From an uncultured SAR86 cluster bacterium (GTDB taxonomy: Bacteria > Pseudomonadota > Gammaproteobacteria > Magnimaribacterales > D2472), in the NCBI GenBank assembly GCA_905181595.1, contig CAJIYI010000002.1, forward strand, positions 62,001 to 126,000: a stretch of 64,000 nt of DNA. Reading direction: 5' to 3'. This document shows, in pieces, positions 21,343 to 30,830 of this stretch. The number at the start of each line of letters is the position of its first letter. The first letter of the stretch is position 1. A program made the position numbers and the translations under genes. The notes under the pieces are model-generated. The model worked only from the letters and a program-made list of their open reading frames with translations, ran no database searches and was not told the DNA's origin.

Positions 21343-23115
21343 ATGAGCTGGATTAAAGATAGAGAGGAGTTTAAACAAGCAGCTCTGTCTTCAGCTCGAG
21401 CAATTACCAGAGATAAAGAGCTCAATGGGAGCTCTCAAGCATCAAGTCGACCACCGACTTCAAAACAAATATCTTTAAATCATCCTCCGAGATCTTCTGC
21501 TCAGGTAAGCGCATGGAGGGGTGAATCAGACTTTCAAACCTTTTGGCACAGTCTGCATAAAGAGACAAGCGAGCTCAAGATGCCAAAGTTGGCAAGAGAT
21601 TTTTTTGCAGAATTAGAGCTTTCTAGAGTAGAGATGGTCGGTGGTTCAGACTTTCCGGGTGCTAAATCAAATATTCAGAATTATCTCGAAACCGAGGCAA
21701 AAAAAAATATAGACAATAAAGCCCCAGCCCTCAATCCTTTGGCTGTAAATCTTTGGCTTAAAAAAATCAATGGAGAAAACTTACCCCAAAATAGTGCGGA
21801 ATTAGTCAGTTCTTTTCTGCAAGCCTCACCGGTCAATTTAAGTGATATTGGCAATCAACTGATAGAGTCGCAAGATTCTCAGAGCAAGTTTCAATCTGCT
21901 GCATTAAGCCTTCTAAAAGATTTGGAGTTAATGCATGAAGCTCCCTCCCAAGGTGGAGAAGAAGCTAATGAAAATCAAGAAACCATTCAAGATGATCAGT
22001 CTGCTATGGAAGATTCAGATGAAGAGTCTCAGGATGGTGCTGAAACACAAACAATGGAATCTCAGGCTGAGGGTCAGGTTGATGAAGAAAATGGAGAGCT
22101 TGAAGAAGCTCAGGTGCCTATTGATTCAACTTCCATTGACGAAGAAATAGATTTAACAAGGAATTTTGATGAGGAATTAGATCAAACTATTCATGAAGAT
22201 TATCAAATTTTTACCTCCCAATTTGATGAGGTTGTAAATGCTATAGATTTAGCTACACCAGAAGAGACTCAAAGACTTAGGCAGCAATTAGATCAGCTGA
22301 TTTCTCCACATCAAACAACAATTGGAAAATTAGCCAATAGATTGCAAAGGTTGCTTCAGGCGCAACAAAATAGAAGCTGGCATTACAACTTAGAGGAAGG
22401 ACTTTTAGATACAGCTCAACTTCATCGAATTATTTCTCGTCCAGGAGACCCACTAAGCTTTAAGCAAGAAAGTGAAAGTAAATTTAAAGATACGGTTGTT
22501 TCTTTGTTAATAGATAGCTCTGGCTCAATGCGCGGACGCTCTATGACTCTGGCTGCAATTTGTGGTGACATTATTGGCAGTACACTTGAACGCTGTTATG
22601 TAAAGACTGAGTTACTAGGTTTTACTACCAAGCATTGGAAGGGTGGGGATTCAAGAAAAGCATGGGTCAATCAAGGCAGCCCGCCTAATCCTGGAAGGTT
22701 GAATGACTTGCGTCACATTGTCTTTAAATCTGCGGATGATAATTTTAGACGAGCCAGGAAAAGTTTTGGCATCATGTTAAGAGAGGGACTGTTAAAAGAG
22801 AATGTCGATGGAGAAGCTTTGGCGTGGGCCCATCAAAGATTGGCCAAAAGAACAGAAGAAAGAAAAATCTTAATTGTAATCTCCGACGGAGCGCCTGTTG
22901 ATGACAGCACTTTATCGACTAATCATAGTAATTTTTTGGATAACCACTTGCGTCAAATGATTGACAGCATTGAGAATCAAAGCAATGTTGAGCTTTTAGC
23001 TATTGGAATTGGTCACGATGTAACAAAGTATTATGAGAAATCTATCACCATTAATAGAGCAGAAGAACTGGCTGAGGCTCTACTGGAGAAACTAACTGAG
23101 CTTTTCAATAACTAA
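21343..23115 (+). CDS. cobT: CobT-like VWA-domain protein (cobaltochelatase subunit)
   Basis: 590 residues, typical for CobT. The N-terminal half is helical. A strongly acidic, glutamine-rich linker follows (about residues 198-265). The C-terminal von Willebrand A domain has a MIDAS site [11 protein letters not shown] (about residue 387) and ISDGAPVDD further on. The partner of the CobS-like ATPase 3 bp upstream. Known CobS-CobT complexes are AAA+ rings with VWA adaptors that act on CobN. Since CobN is not seen nearby, the client protein here is unknown. Confidence 0.85.
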   Translation: MSWIKDREEFKQAALSSARAITRDKELNGSSQASSRPPTSKQISLNHPPRSSAQVSAWRGESDFQTFWHSLHKETSELKMPKLARDFFAELELSRVEMVGGSDFPGAKSNIQNYLETEAKKNIDNKAPALNPLAVNLWLKKINGENLPQNSAELVSSFLQASPVNLSDIGNQLIESQDSQSKFQSAALSLLKDLELMHEAPSQGGEEANENQETIQDDQSAMEDSDEESQDGAETQTMESQAEGQVDEENGELEEAQVPIDSTSIDEEIDLTRNFDEELDQTIHEDYQIFTSQFDEVVNAIDLATPEETQRLRQQLDQLISPHQTTIGKLANRLQRLLQAQQNRSWHYNLEEGLLDTAQLHRIISRPGDPLSFKQESESKFKDTVVSLLIDSSGSMRGRSMTLAAICGDIIGSTLERCYVKTELLGFTTKHWKGGDSRKAWVNQGSPPNPGRLNDLRHIVFKSADDNFRRARKSFGIMLREGLLKENVDGEALAWAHQRLAKRTEERKILIVISDGAPVDDSTLSTNHSNFLDNHLRQMIDSIENQSNVELLAIGIGHDVTKYYEKSITINRAEELAEALLEKLTELFNN

Positions 23116-23124
23116 GAGTTAGTT

Positions 23125-23162
23125 TATAATTGATGCTTATGTATGCACTGTAAACATTACAG
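23125..23162 (+). promoter_or_regulatory. Candidate promoter (TATAAT) with CTGTAA-N3-TTACAG operator
   Basis: TATAAT at 23125-23130 is a perfect -10 box, with a TTCAAT-like -35 about 16-17 bp upstream inside the end of cobT. A perfect inverted repeat, CTGTAA and TTACAG with a 3-base spacer, lies at 23148-23162, just after the expected start site and 16 bp before the di-iron gene. It suggests repression of the ferritin-like / beta-helix / cytochrome unit. Confidence 0.4.
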
Positions 23163-23178
23163 CGAAATAGGAAAATAA

Positions 23179-24300
23179 ATGAAAATTACAACACAAGACG
23201 GGCCTCCAACGGATATTTTAACTTTTGATAAGTTGGATGTAGAGAATGAATTAAACCTAACGCCAGGCAATGTAGAAGATGTTGTTGAGATCTTTAAGAC
23301 TCCATTGACTGGAGCATATAACTGGGATTACACAGTTTCTGATAACAGAATTAAAAAGCTATATGAGCTTGGAAAAGAGCTGAACTGGAATGGGTCGATT
23401 GACCTTAATTGGGAATACAATCACCCTGCGGATGAGAGGCTTATTCAGGCAGATGAAGAGTTGCCTCACGAAACACTTGCTGCATACGAAGCTCTTACTG
23501 CAGAGGAGAAAATTGAATTTGATCGACATGATGTGGCCGAACTCTTGAGTCAATTTTTACATGGAGAGCAGGGAGCGCTTCTTGTCGCTTCTCAGTTAAC
23601 ATCCTGTGCCCCCACATACAATGCGAAGCTTTATGCTGCGTCTCAAACATTTGATGAAGCAAGGCATGTTGAAGTGTTTAATCGATACCTTCAAGAGAAG
23701 ATTGGTATGCACTACCCTATCAATCCAAACTTAAAACTATTGCTAGATAAAATTCTTACAGATGAGCGCTGGGATCTAAAGTTTATTGGAATGCAAATTG
23801 TTATCGAAGGTCTTGCATTAGCAGCCTTCCAGATGCTGAAAGGCTTATCCAAAGATCCTCTTCTAACTCAACTACTGCATTACGTCATCAGAGATGAAGC
23901 CAGGCATGTAACATTTGGAATTAACTACTTAGAAGACTTTATTAAGACCTTAACTCCTGAAGAAATAGAAGACAGGGCAGAGTTTGCATACGAAGCATGT
24001 GTGATCTCAAGAGAAAGACTGATTAACACAAAGGCTATGCAGAAATATCTGAAAATGACTGAAGATGAGGCTAGAGAGTTTGCGCTATCAACTTCAGCGA
24101 ATGCTACCTTTAGAAATTTCCTCTTTTCAAGAATTATGCCGAATCTATCTAGAATAGGCTTGTTGACAGACAAAGTCAGGCCTAAGTTTGAAGCATTGGG
24201 GCTATTAGAATACGAAGATGCTCCCGATGATTTTGAATGTGATTGGAATGAACTTGAGAAACCCTTAGAGCAGTTTGGCGAAATTCCACAAGCTAGCTAA
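23179..24300 (+). CDS. Ferritin-like di-iron protein
   Basis: 373 residues. Two Glu...DEARH ligand sets are plain: HGEQGA with DEARHVEVF (about 130-180) and IEGLALAAF with RDEARHVTFG (about 215-250). This is the ligand pattern of ribonucleotide-reductase-R2-like and related di-iron oxygenases or oxidases. No radical-tyrosine context is obvious and the substrate is unknown. The ribosome site is AGGAAA. The last 26 bp overlap the next gene, a secreted beta-helix protein, which is followed by a dihaem cytochrome. A shared redox or surface process is possible but only inferred. Confidence 0.7.
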   Translation: MKITTQDGPPTDILTFDKLDVENELNLTPGNVEDVVEIFKTPLTGAYNWDYTVSDNRIKKLYELGKELNWNGSIDLNWEYNHPADERLIQADEELPHETLAAYEALTAEEKIEFDRHDVAELLSQFLHGEQGALLVASQLTSCAPTYNAKLYAASQTFDEARHVEVFNRYLQEKIGMHYPINPNLKLLLDKILTDERWDLKFIGMQIVIEGLALAAFQMLKGLSKDPLLTQLLHYVIRDEARHVTFGINYLEDFIKTLTPEEIEDRAEFAYEACVISRERLINTKAMQKYLKMTEDEAREFALSTSANATFRNFLFSRIMPNLSRIGLLTDKVRPKFEALGLLEYEDAPDDFECDWNELEKPLEQFGEIPQAS

Positions 24301-25513
24301 GAAGGCTTTTTTACTGCCTCTCTTTTTAAGTGCGCCCGTTTTTGCGGCCGTTCAAATAATTCAGCCGTCTTTAAATGCTTATGAAGAAATTCAAGAAGCT
24401 CTTATATTGGCAGAGCCTGGAGATATTATTCGTCTAACTTCGGGAACTTATAACCTTGAAGATTCTCTCTCTTTGGATGTTGATAATGTTCAAATTGAAG
24501 GCGAAGGGATGAATCAAACCATTCTAGACTTTAAAAACCAGAAGTCTGGAGCCCAAGGGCTGAGCGTAACCTCAGATAACGTAACACTTCAAGATTTCTC
24601 AGTACAAGATGCTAAGGGCGATGCCATCAAAGTAAAAGGTGTTACTAACATAAAATTTTTAAGAGTTAAGACTGAATGGACCGACGGACCCAAATCTGAA
24701 AATGGTGCTTATGGGCTCTACCCCGTTGAATCAAAGAATGTATTAATTGATGGGTGTGTTGCAATCGGAGCTTCAGATGCAGGTATCTATGTTGGTCAAT
24801 CACAAAATATTATTGTTCGAAATAGCCGAGCAGAATTCAATGTAGCAGGAATCGAAATTGAGAACTCCTACTATGCTGACGTTTATAACAATGTGGCAAC
24901 CAATAATACTGGAGGCATTCTAGTTTTTGATCTTCCTAGCCTGCCGCAACAAGGCGGTCATCACGTAAGAGTGTTTAACAATCAGTCAGTGGGTAACAAC
25001 ACTGATAATTTTGCGCCTGAAGGCAATATTGTGGGAGAAGTTCCCCGAGGCACTGGAATTATTATTCAAGCTAACTCGGACGTAGAAATCTTTGATAACA
25101 TCATTGGCGACAATGACACTGTAAATATTGCAGTAGTAACCTATGGCAACGATACCGATGATGAAGAGTACTATCCTCATCCAAAATCTATTCAAATTCA
25201 TGGCAATGAGTTTGGGCCAACTGGCTATAACCCAGATACAAGCAAGGGTGAGCTCGCCCAAATACTTTTTGATCTCTCTGGTGGCGATATGCCAGATATT
25301 TTTTGGGACGGCTTGGTGCCATTATCTCAATTAGTTTTTGGTCAACCTGATAATGAAAGAATGATTATTAGCAATAATGGAGATGCAACTATCCTAGCTC
25401 TTGATCCAATTAAATACCTTTTACCATTTTTTGATCCAGCAATTTTAAACATTAAAGCCTTCGAAGGAACAATTCAGCCTCTGTCACCAGTAGAGTTTGA
25501 TGAAAATTTTTAA
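24275..25513 (+). CDS. Secreted parallel beta-helix repeat protein
   Basis: 412 residues from TTG 24275. A clear signal peptide (LAKKAFLLPLFLSAPVFA) supports this start even though it overlaps the di-iron gene by 26 bp. Right-handed beta-helix coils follow, with N-rich turns (DNVQIEGEG, KNVLIDGCVAIGASDAGIYVGQS, NNVATNNTGGI). This matches the conserved family TIGR03805, which is habitually encoded next to an SO2930-type dihaem cytochrome, as here. It is presumably periplasmic or outer-surface. Polysaccharide binding or cleavage is the usual guess for the fold, with no proof. The end overlaps the cytochrome start by 14 bp. Confidence 0.75.
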   Translation: MAKFHKLAKKAFLLPLFLSAPVFAAVQIIQPSLNAYEEIQEALILAEPGDIIRLTSGTYNLEDSLSLDVDNVQIEGEGMNQTILDFKNQKSGAQGLSVTSDNVTLQDFSVQDAKGDAIKVKGVTNIKFLRVKTEWTDGPKSENGAYGLYPVESKNVLIDGCVAIGASDAGIYVGQSQNIIVRNSRAEFNVAGIEIENSYYADVYNNVATNNTGGILVFDLPSLPQQGGHHVRVFNNQSVGNNTDNFAPEGNIVGEVPRGTGIIIQANSDVEIFDNIIGDNDTVNIAVVTYGNDTDDEEYYPHPKSIQIHGNEFGPTGYNPDTSKGELAQILFDLSGGDMPDIFWDGLVPLSQLVFGQPDNERMIISNNGDATILALDPIKYLLPFFDPAILNIKAFEGTIQPLSPVEFDENF

Positions 25514-26538
25514 CAAGCCTCAATTCCTTTTTTTATTAGCACTGTTCTTCTTAGTGCCAATAAATGCGTCTGTAAATTCTGCATTATTATCATCTAACGC
25601 ACCTCCAAAATATTTATCAGAGTTTGGTTTCTTTCAGGACATGCAAAATCAAATGCCGTCTGAAGAAGTGCATCCATACTCTCTTGTAAATCCATTATTT
25701 TCTGATTACACAGATAAATTAAGGTTTGTGTATGTTCCAGAAGGTCAAAAGCTTACGTATGTAGAAGATAAGGTATTTCAATTTCCTGTGGGCTCTACGC
25801 TAATTAAAACCTTTGCGTATCTGAATACACAAGGAGAGATGGATGCACAACTGCTGGAAACAAGATTGCTTATTAATACCTCAGAGGGATGGAAAGCAAT
25901 AAGCTATGTATGGAACCAAGATCAAACAGATGCCAAGCGAGCAGTTGCAGGGGCAACTATTCCAACAACTTTTATTAACTCAGTAGGAGCAAAGGTTGAT
26001 GTTAGATACAGGGCACCAAATCAAAATCAGTGCAAAGAATGCCATCAAGTGAATCAGGTAATGACGCCAATTGGCCCAAAAGCAAGAAACATGAATAAAA
26101 ATGTGAGGCTATGCAAGTGGTGACATGAACCAATTATTGTATTGGGCTGCTCAAGGTTGGATTGAGAGCAAGCTGAACGTTGATTTAATGCAAGGCTATG
26201 AAAATGAAAGTGTTAGCATCGATGAGAGAGCAAGAGCGTATCTGGATATTAATTGTGGTCACTGCCATATTCCAGGAGGTTCTGCTGATACCACGGGACT
26301 GTACTTAAATCTGACCGAAGAAACCAAAGAGCATTTAGGTATCTTTAAAAAACCAGTGGCGGCAGGAAGAGCTAGTGGGAATCTCAAATATTCTATTGTT
26401 CCTGGGAAATCAAATAAATCTATCATGATCTATCGCATGGATTCTCTTGATCCAGGAATTATGATGCCAGAATCTGGAAGAGCGCTTGCTGACGACAAAG
26501 GAATAAAACTTATCTCCGATTGGATTAATCAGTTATAG
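25500..26538 (+). CDS. SO2930-family dihaem c-type cytochrome, one frameshift
   Basis: Start ATG 25500, with a signal peptide (FLFLLALFFLVPINA). The first haem site CKECH is near residue 180. The second, CGHCH, is in the other frame with SADTTGLYLNL and the terminal MMPESG block that gives an axial ligand. The frame changes near 26115-26125 between ARNMNKN and GDMNQLLYWA. Total is about 346 residues. It belongs to the TIGR03806 family, whose function is unknown and which pairs with TIGR03805 beta-helix proteins. It is exported and probably acts in periplasmic electron transfer. Confidence 0.8.
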
Positions 26539-26599
26539 CCTTTAAATTTGTCTATCAGGCCTTATCTAATTCATAATAGCTTTTTATAGGAGATAATCG

Positions 26600-27349
26600 A
26601 TGTCAAGACATTCAGCAATAAATAGATTTGGAAGATCCTCAAATCCAGCATTTTCTAGAGGTTTCGAAGGTCATACGGAAAGTTTACCTTTAAGCGAAAG
26701 GATGACTCTTGATGGGGCGGTAAATAAGACAGGGATCTTATTAGCTTTGTGCTTTTCAGGTGCTGCTATTGGCTGGAATATTCCAGCACTAATGTTTCCA
26801 GCCGCAATTGTAGGATTTATTCTTGCCATGGTTACGATATTTAGAAGCAAAGAAAAAGCTGGCTCTACTGCACCTTTATATGCATTATCACAAGGAATTT
26901 TTCTTGGCGGCATAACGCTAATGTACGAAAACATGTTTGATGGCATTGCCATTCAAGCCATAGGACTTACTTTTGGCATTCTTGCCTCTTTATTAGTTTG
27001 CTACAAAAGTGGATTAATCAAACCAACAGAAAATTTTAGACTAATGATTGCAGCAGGTATTGGAGGTATTTTTATCCTTTACATGGTTAGTTTCATTATG
27101 AGTTTTTTTGGAAGTGGCATAAGTCTTCTTTCGCCAACCAATGGTTCATTAATGAGCATTGGTCTGTCTCTAGGCATTGTTTGTTTTGCCTCGCTATCTT
27201 TAGTTTTAGATTTTGATTTCATCGAACAGGGTGCGGAAGATGGTCTCCCAAAATACATGGAATGGTATGGAGCTTTTTCATTAATGGTTACTCTGATTTG
27301 GCTGTATTTGGAGATTCTCAGACTTTTATCAAAAATGAGGAGCAGGTAA
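26600..27349 (+). CDS. Bax inhibitor-1 / YccA-like membrane protein
   Basis: 249 residues with about seven predicted membrane helices after a polar N-terminus (first 40 residues). The hallmarks are MTLDGAVNKTGILLAL, the repeated G/A-rich helices, and LVLDFDFIEQGAEDGLPKYMEWYGAF with the conserved acidic pair. These define the bacterial Bax1-I group exemplified by YccA-type proteins. The strong ribosome site is TAGGAGAT. Homologues are linked to membrane quality control or calcium leak; the role here is not known. Confidence 0.8.
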   Translation: MSRHSAINRFGRSSNPAFSRGFEGHTESLPLSERMTLDGAVNKTGILLALCFSGAAIGWNIPALMFPAAIVGFILAMVTIFRSKEKAGSTAPLYALSQGIFLGGITLMYENMFDGIAIQAIGLTFGILASLLVCYKSGLIKPTENFRLMIAAGIGGIFILYMVSFIMSFFGSGISLLSPTNGSLMSIGLSLGIVCFASLSLVLDFDFIEQGAEDGLPKYMEWYGAFSLMVTLIWLYLEILRLLSKMRSR

Positions 27350-27356
27350 CAAGAGA

Positions 27357-27566
27357 ATGAATACAATTTTCTTTAGCGTATTAGCAATTTTTTCTTTATT
27401 CGTATTTATGAATCTTGGGAAGATTAAAGCTTCAAAAAAGCAGACTGATAGAGATGATCGAATTAATAGATTTGGATCTAGAAAAGCCCGAGGCAATCAA
27501 AAAAAAACTCACTCTACAATTATTGAGGGAGAAGCTGAGGTAATAGATGATGAAGATAAAAAGTAA
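27357..27566 (+). CDS. Small single-pass membrane protein of unknown function
   Basis: 69 residues. One N-terminal membrane helix (about 3-20) is followed by a highly charged tail rich in Lys, Arg and Asp. It lies 7 bp after the Bax-inhibitor gene and overlaps the M1 peptidase by 20 bp, so it is very likely translated as part of this unit. I recognise no family. An accessory role to either membrane neighbour is a guess. Confidence 0.55.
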   Translation: MNTIFFSVLAIFSLFVFMNLGKIKASKKQTDRDDRINRFGSRKARGNQKKTHSTIIEGEAEVIDDEDKK

Positions 27567-29940
27567 ATTTTTTCTTTTTTTTATATTCGCAGGTTTTACA
27601 AATCTTTCTTTCGCAGCAATAGATCAATCAAAAGGGTCTTTTGAAGATAAATTCAGGCAATTGGATGAGGTTTTTCCAACTCCAAACCTTTCTAGGCCAG
27701 CTACTGGCGAGCCTGGGCCAATGTATTGGCAGCAAAGAGCAGATTACAAAATTCAAATCAAGCTGAATGAAGATACGCGAAGTGTTGAAGGTTCTGAAAC
27801 AATAACCTACACAAATAATTCACCTTTAACTTTAAAATATATTTGGTTACAGCTCGATCAAAATATTTTTGCCAAGGAATCTATTAATAATTTAACGCGT
27901 CCATGGGGCGGCGGAGATTCAAGCGTAGATTTTTCAACTCTTCGAAGACAAAATTTTATGGATAAGTTTGAGGGTGGATTCCAAGAGCTATCAATCAAAA
28001 TTAATAATAAATCTCCTGATACTAATCTAGTTGGCACGCATGTTCGCATTAATCTAGAGCAACCCCTAAAACCAGGTGAATCTACTTCGCTGGATATTGA
28101 ATGGGCTTATGCATTAGTTGAAGAAAATGCTGTTCGGGCAAGGAACGGTTATGAAACCTTTGAAGATGGAAATGATATTTTTCTTATGGCTCAGTGGTAT
28201 CCAAGAGTCACAGTATTTAGTGATTATGAGGGTTGGCACAATAAAGAATTTATTGGTAACGGAGAATTCACGCTAGAGTTTGGAGATTTTGAAGTAGATA
28301 TATCAGTACCATCTGATCATGTTGTCTCAGCGACTGGTGTTTTGTTAAATGAGAACGATGTATTGAGTCCAGTTCAAAAAAAGAGAATGAAGCAAGCTAG
28401 AAAATCTGAAAAGCCTATGTTCATCATTACCCCAGATGAAGCTTATGACAATGAATTAGAAAAAAGTACTGATTATAAAACTTGGTCTTTTAAAGCGGAA
28501 AATGTAAGAGATTTTGCTTGGGCAAGCTCTAGAAAATTTATTTGGGATGCTGCTGGCTACAAACAAGATTCGAAAGAAAATCCGTTGGTCATGGCTATGT
28601 CTTTTTACCCCAAAGAAGGTGAGCCCTTGTGGTCTAAATACTCAACAGAAGCTGTCATGCACACCATGAAAGTGTATTCAAAATACTCTTTTGATTACCC
28701 CTATCCGACTGCACAAAGTGTTAATGGTCCTGTGGGTGGCATGGAGTATCCAATGATTACTTTCAATGGCCCAAGGACTGAACTAGAAGATGATGGAACC
28801 AGAACATACTCTAGAAGTGAGAAAGAATTTTTGATTGGCGTAGTAATCCATGAGGTTGGTCACATCTATTATCCAATGATTGTAAATTCAGATGAGAGGC
28901 AATGGACATGGATGGATGAGGGGCTAAATACTTTCGTACAATACTTAGCAGAACAAGAATGGGACATTAACTATAGATCGGATCGTGGTGAGCCAAGGTG
29001 GATGACAGAATTTATGTCCAGTAGTTATCAAGTGCCAATCATGACTAATTCAGAGTCACTGCTGCAATTTGGCAATAATGCATATGGAAAACCCGCTACT
29101 GCTCTTGTAGTTCTTCGAGAAACAATTCTAGGAAGAGAGTTATTTGATCAAGCATTTAGAGAATATTCTGTTCGCTGGAAGTTCAAAAGACCTACGCCAT
29201 ATGACTTCTTTAGAACCATGGAAGAAGCCTCAGGCGTTGATTTAGACTGGTTCTGGCGAGGCTGGTTTTATAGCACTGATCATGTCGATATAGCCCTCAA
29301 TAATATTCATTTAGCTTCCTTAGATACATTAGATCCTCAGATCAATCTAGCTAAGGATCGAGTAGATTTTGAAAATGAGCCATTAATACTGCACGATCAA
29401 CGAAATGAAGCAGCAAAGATTGAAACACGGGTTACCGAGAGACCGGAACTTCTAGATATTTATAATGAGTATGATGAGTTCACTCCATCAGATAGAGAGA
29501 TGAGAGATTCTAAAGAAATATTAGAGGATCTCTATGATAAAAATGACAGTGATCCTGAATGGAAGAAAAAAGCCTTGGTAGAAGCCATAGAAAAAGATGA
29601 GGGGTACTATATCTTTGAATTCTCTAATAAAGGCGGCTTAGTAATGCCCATACCTCTTGAGATTACTTATGAAGATGGAACGAAAGAACTTATAAGAATT
29701 CCTGTAGAGATATGGAGAAAAAATTCCAAGAAAACTAAATGGTTAAAGCGCTCTAAACTTAAAATTACTCAAGCGGTTATTGATCCTTATTGGGAGATTG
29801 GAGATACGCAAATTGAAAATAACTATTACCCAACACGTCTCATTCCAGCAAGATTAAAACCTAGAGCATCTCGCAGTAATCCTAAGAATCTGATGCAAGA
29901 TCTCCTCAAAAGAAACCAAGTACTTTCTTCGCATAATTAA
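27547..29940 (+). CDS. M1-family zinc metallopeptidase, exported
   Basis: 797 residues with a signal peptide (FFLFFIFAGFTNLSFA). An aminopeptidase-N-like beta domain comes first. Then GGMEYPM, the exopeptidase motif, lies near residue 398. The zinc site HEVGH (about 435-439) and WMDEGLNTF carrying the third ligand Glu (about 459) follow. A long C-terminal beta-rich tail comes after. It is larger than soluble leukotriene-A4-hydrolase types and resembles the periplasmic M1 peptidases abundant in marine bacteria that feed on peptides. Two adjacent ATGs (27547, 27550) are possible starts. Confidence 0.88.
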   Translation: MMKIKSKFFLFFIFAGFTNLSFAAIDQSKGSFEDKFRQLDEVFPTPNLSRPATGEPGPMYWQQRADYKIQIKLNEDTRSVEGSETITYTNNSPLTLKYIWLQLDQNIFAKESINNLTRPWGGGDSSVDFSTLRRQNFMDKFEGGFQELSIKINNKSPDTNLVGTHVRINLEQPLKPGESTSLDIEWAYALVEENAVRARNGYETFEDGNDIFLMAQWYPRVTVFSDYEGWHNKEFIGNGEFTLEFGDFEVDISVPSDHVVSATGVLLNENDVLSPVQKKRMKQARKSEKPMFIITPDEAYDNELEKSTDYKTWSFKAENVRDFAWASSRKFIWDAAGYKQDSKENPLVMAMSFYPKEGEPLWSKYSTEAVMHTMKVYSKYSFDYPYPTAQSVNGPVGGMEYPMITFNGPRTELEDDGTRTYSRSEKEFLIGVVIHEVGHIYYPMIVNSDERQWTWMDEGLNTFVQYLAEQEWDINYRSDRGEPRWMTEFMSSSYQVPIMTNSESLLQFGNNAYGKPATALVVLRETILGRELFDQAFREYSVRWKFKRPTPYDFFRTMEEASGVDLDWFWRGWFYSTDHVDIALNNIHLASLDTLDPQINLAKDRVDFENEPLILHDQRNEAAKIETRVTERPELLDIYNEYDEFTPSDREMRDSKEILEDLYDKNDSDPEWKKKALVEAIEKDEGYYIFEFSNKGGLVMPIPLEITYEDGTKELIRIPVEIWRKNSKKTKWLKRSKLKITQAVIDPYWEIGDTQIENNYYPTRLIPARLKPRASRSNPKNLMQDLLKRNQVLSSHN

Positions 29941-29949
29941 TTCGCTCCT

Positions 29950-30774
29950 ATGATGTTAGTTGCATTCGACTTTGGTATTTCAAATACTGATATAGCTATT
30001 TTTCAGGATAATAAAACCTCTTTTCACAGCATTCCTTCAGAACATACAAGCATCAGCCCTAAGTTAATCAAAACAGTCTTGGATATCCATTCTTTATCGC
30101 TATCAGAGATAAGTTTAATTGGTGTAACAGGAGGAAAATCCTCTGATCTTCCTGAAAATATAGATTTAATTCCGATAATTAAGATTAATGAAGTTGATGC
30201 AATCGGTTTTGGTGCAAAAGTGCTATATGACATTGCTGAGGAACCAACCTTGGTTATAAGTGCCGGCACAGGAACAGCATGCGTCATGGTTCAAGGAAAT
30301 AATTTTAACCACCTTGGTGGCATTGCAGTTGGAGGAGGAATGTTAGAGGGCTTAGGTTCTTTGCTATTCAAAAATGCTCAAGGGCAAGAAATAAATGAAT
30401 TTGCCACTCAAGGTTCAAGAGATAAATTAGATTTATTGATTGGCGATGTAGTTAATAAAATAGGCGCTCTTTCGCCTGAAATAACAGCTGTTAACTTTGG
30501 AAAAGCTAAAATTGCTTCAGCAGATTCAATGGAAAATACATCCGCAGCTCTATGTAATATGGTTGGTGAAGTTATTGGAACCATTGCGTATTTAAATGCT
30601 TTGTTAATTGGATCCTCGCGAGCATGCTTTCTAGGTAGGACCTCATATCTATCTGAAGTAACCAAGGGTATAGATGAAAGGCTTCAATTAGCAGGTATTT
30701 CAGGGCAGTATAATGATCATCGAGAGTATGGAAATGTTATTGGAGTCATTGAGCAACTAAAAAATCATGGATAA
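29950..30774 (+). CDS. coaW: Type II pantothenate kinase
   Basis: 274 residues of the ASKHA fold. It phosphorylates pantothenate, the first step of CoA synthesis. Sequence landmarks match Staphylococcus CoaW and eukaryotic PanK: an N-terminal VAFDFGISNTD phosphate loop, GVTGG, INEVDAIGFGA with the catalytic Glu, SAGTGTACV, GGIAVGGGMLEGLG, and EITAVNFGK. Bacterial CoA kinases are normally type I or III in this class, so the type II form stands out. It starts 10 bp after the M1 peptidase gene. FGGY-like sugar kinases share parts of the fold but not these motifs. Confidence 0.8.
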   Translation: MMLVAFDFGISNTDIAIFQDNKTSFHSIPSEHTSISPKLIKTVLDIHSLSLSEISLIGVTGGKSSDLPENIDLIPIIKINEVDAIGFGAKVLYDIAEEPTLVISAGTGTACVMVQGNNFNHLGGIAVGGGMLEGLGSLLFKNAQGQEINEFATQGSRDKLDLLIGDVVNKIGALSPEITAVNFGKAKIASADSMENTSAALCNMVGEVIGTIAYLNALLIGSSRACFLGRTSYLSEVTKGIDERLQLAGISGQYNDHREYGNVIGVIEQLKNHG

Positions 30775-30830
30775 ATATTATTTATTCTTAGAGCCAAGAT
30801 CAATCTTCCGCTCCTTGGGCCTCTAAAAAC

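Noticed and set aside
30785-30828. Possible bidirectional terminator between coaW and the shikimate-kinase-like gene
   Set aside because: Arms around AGCCAAG and CCTTGGGC pair imperfectly over a long loop and lack a proper T-run; too weak to call.
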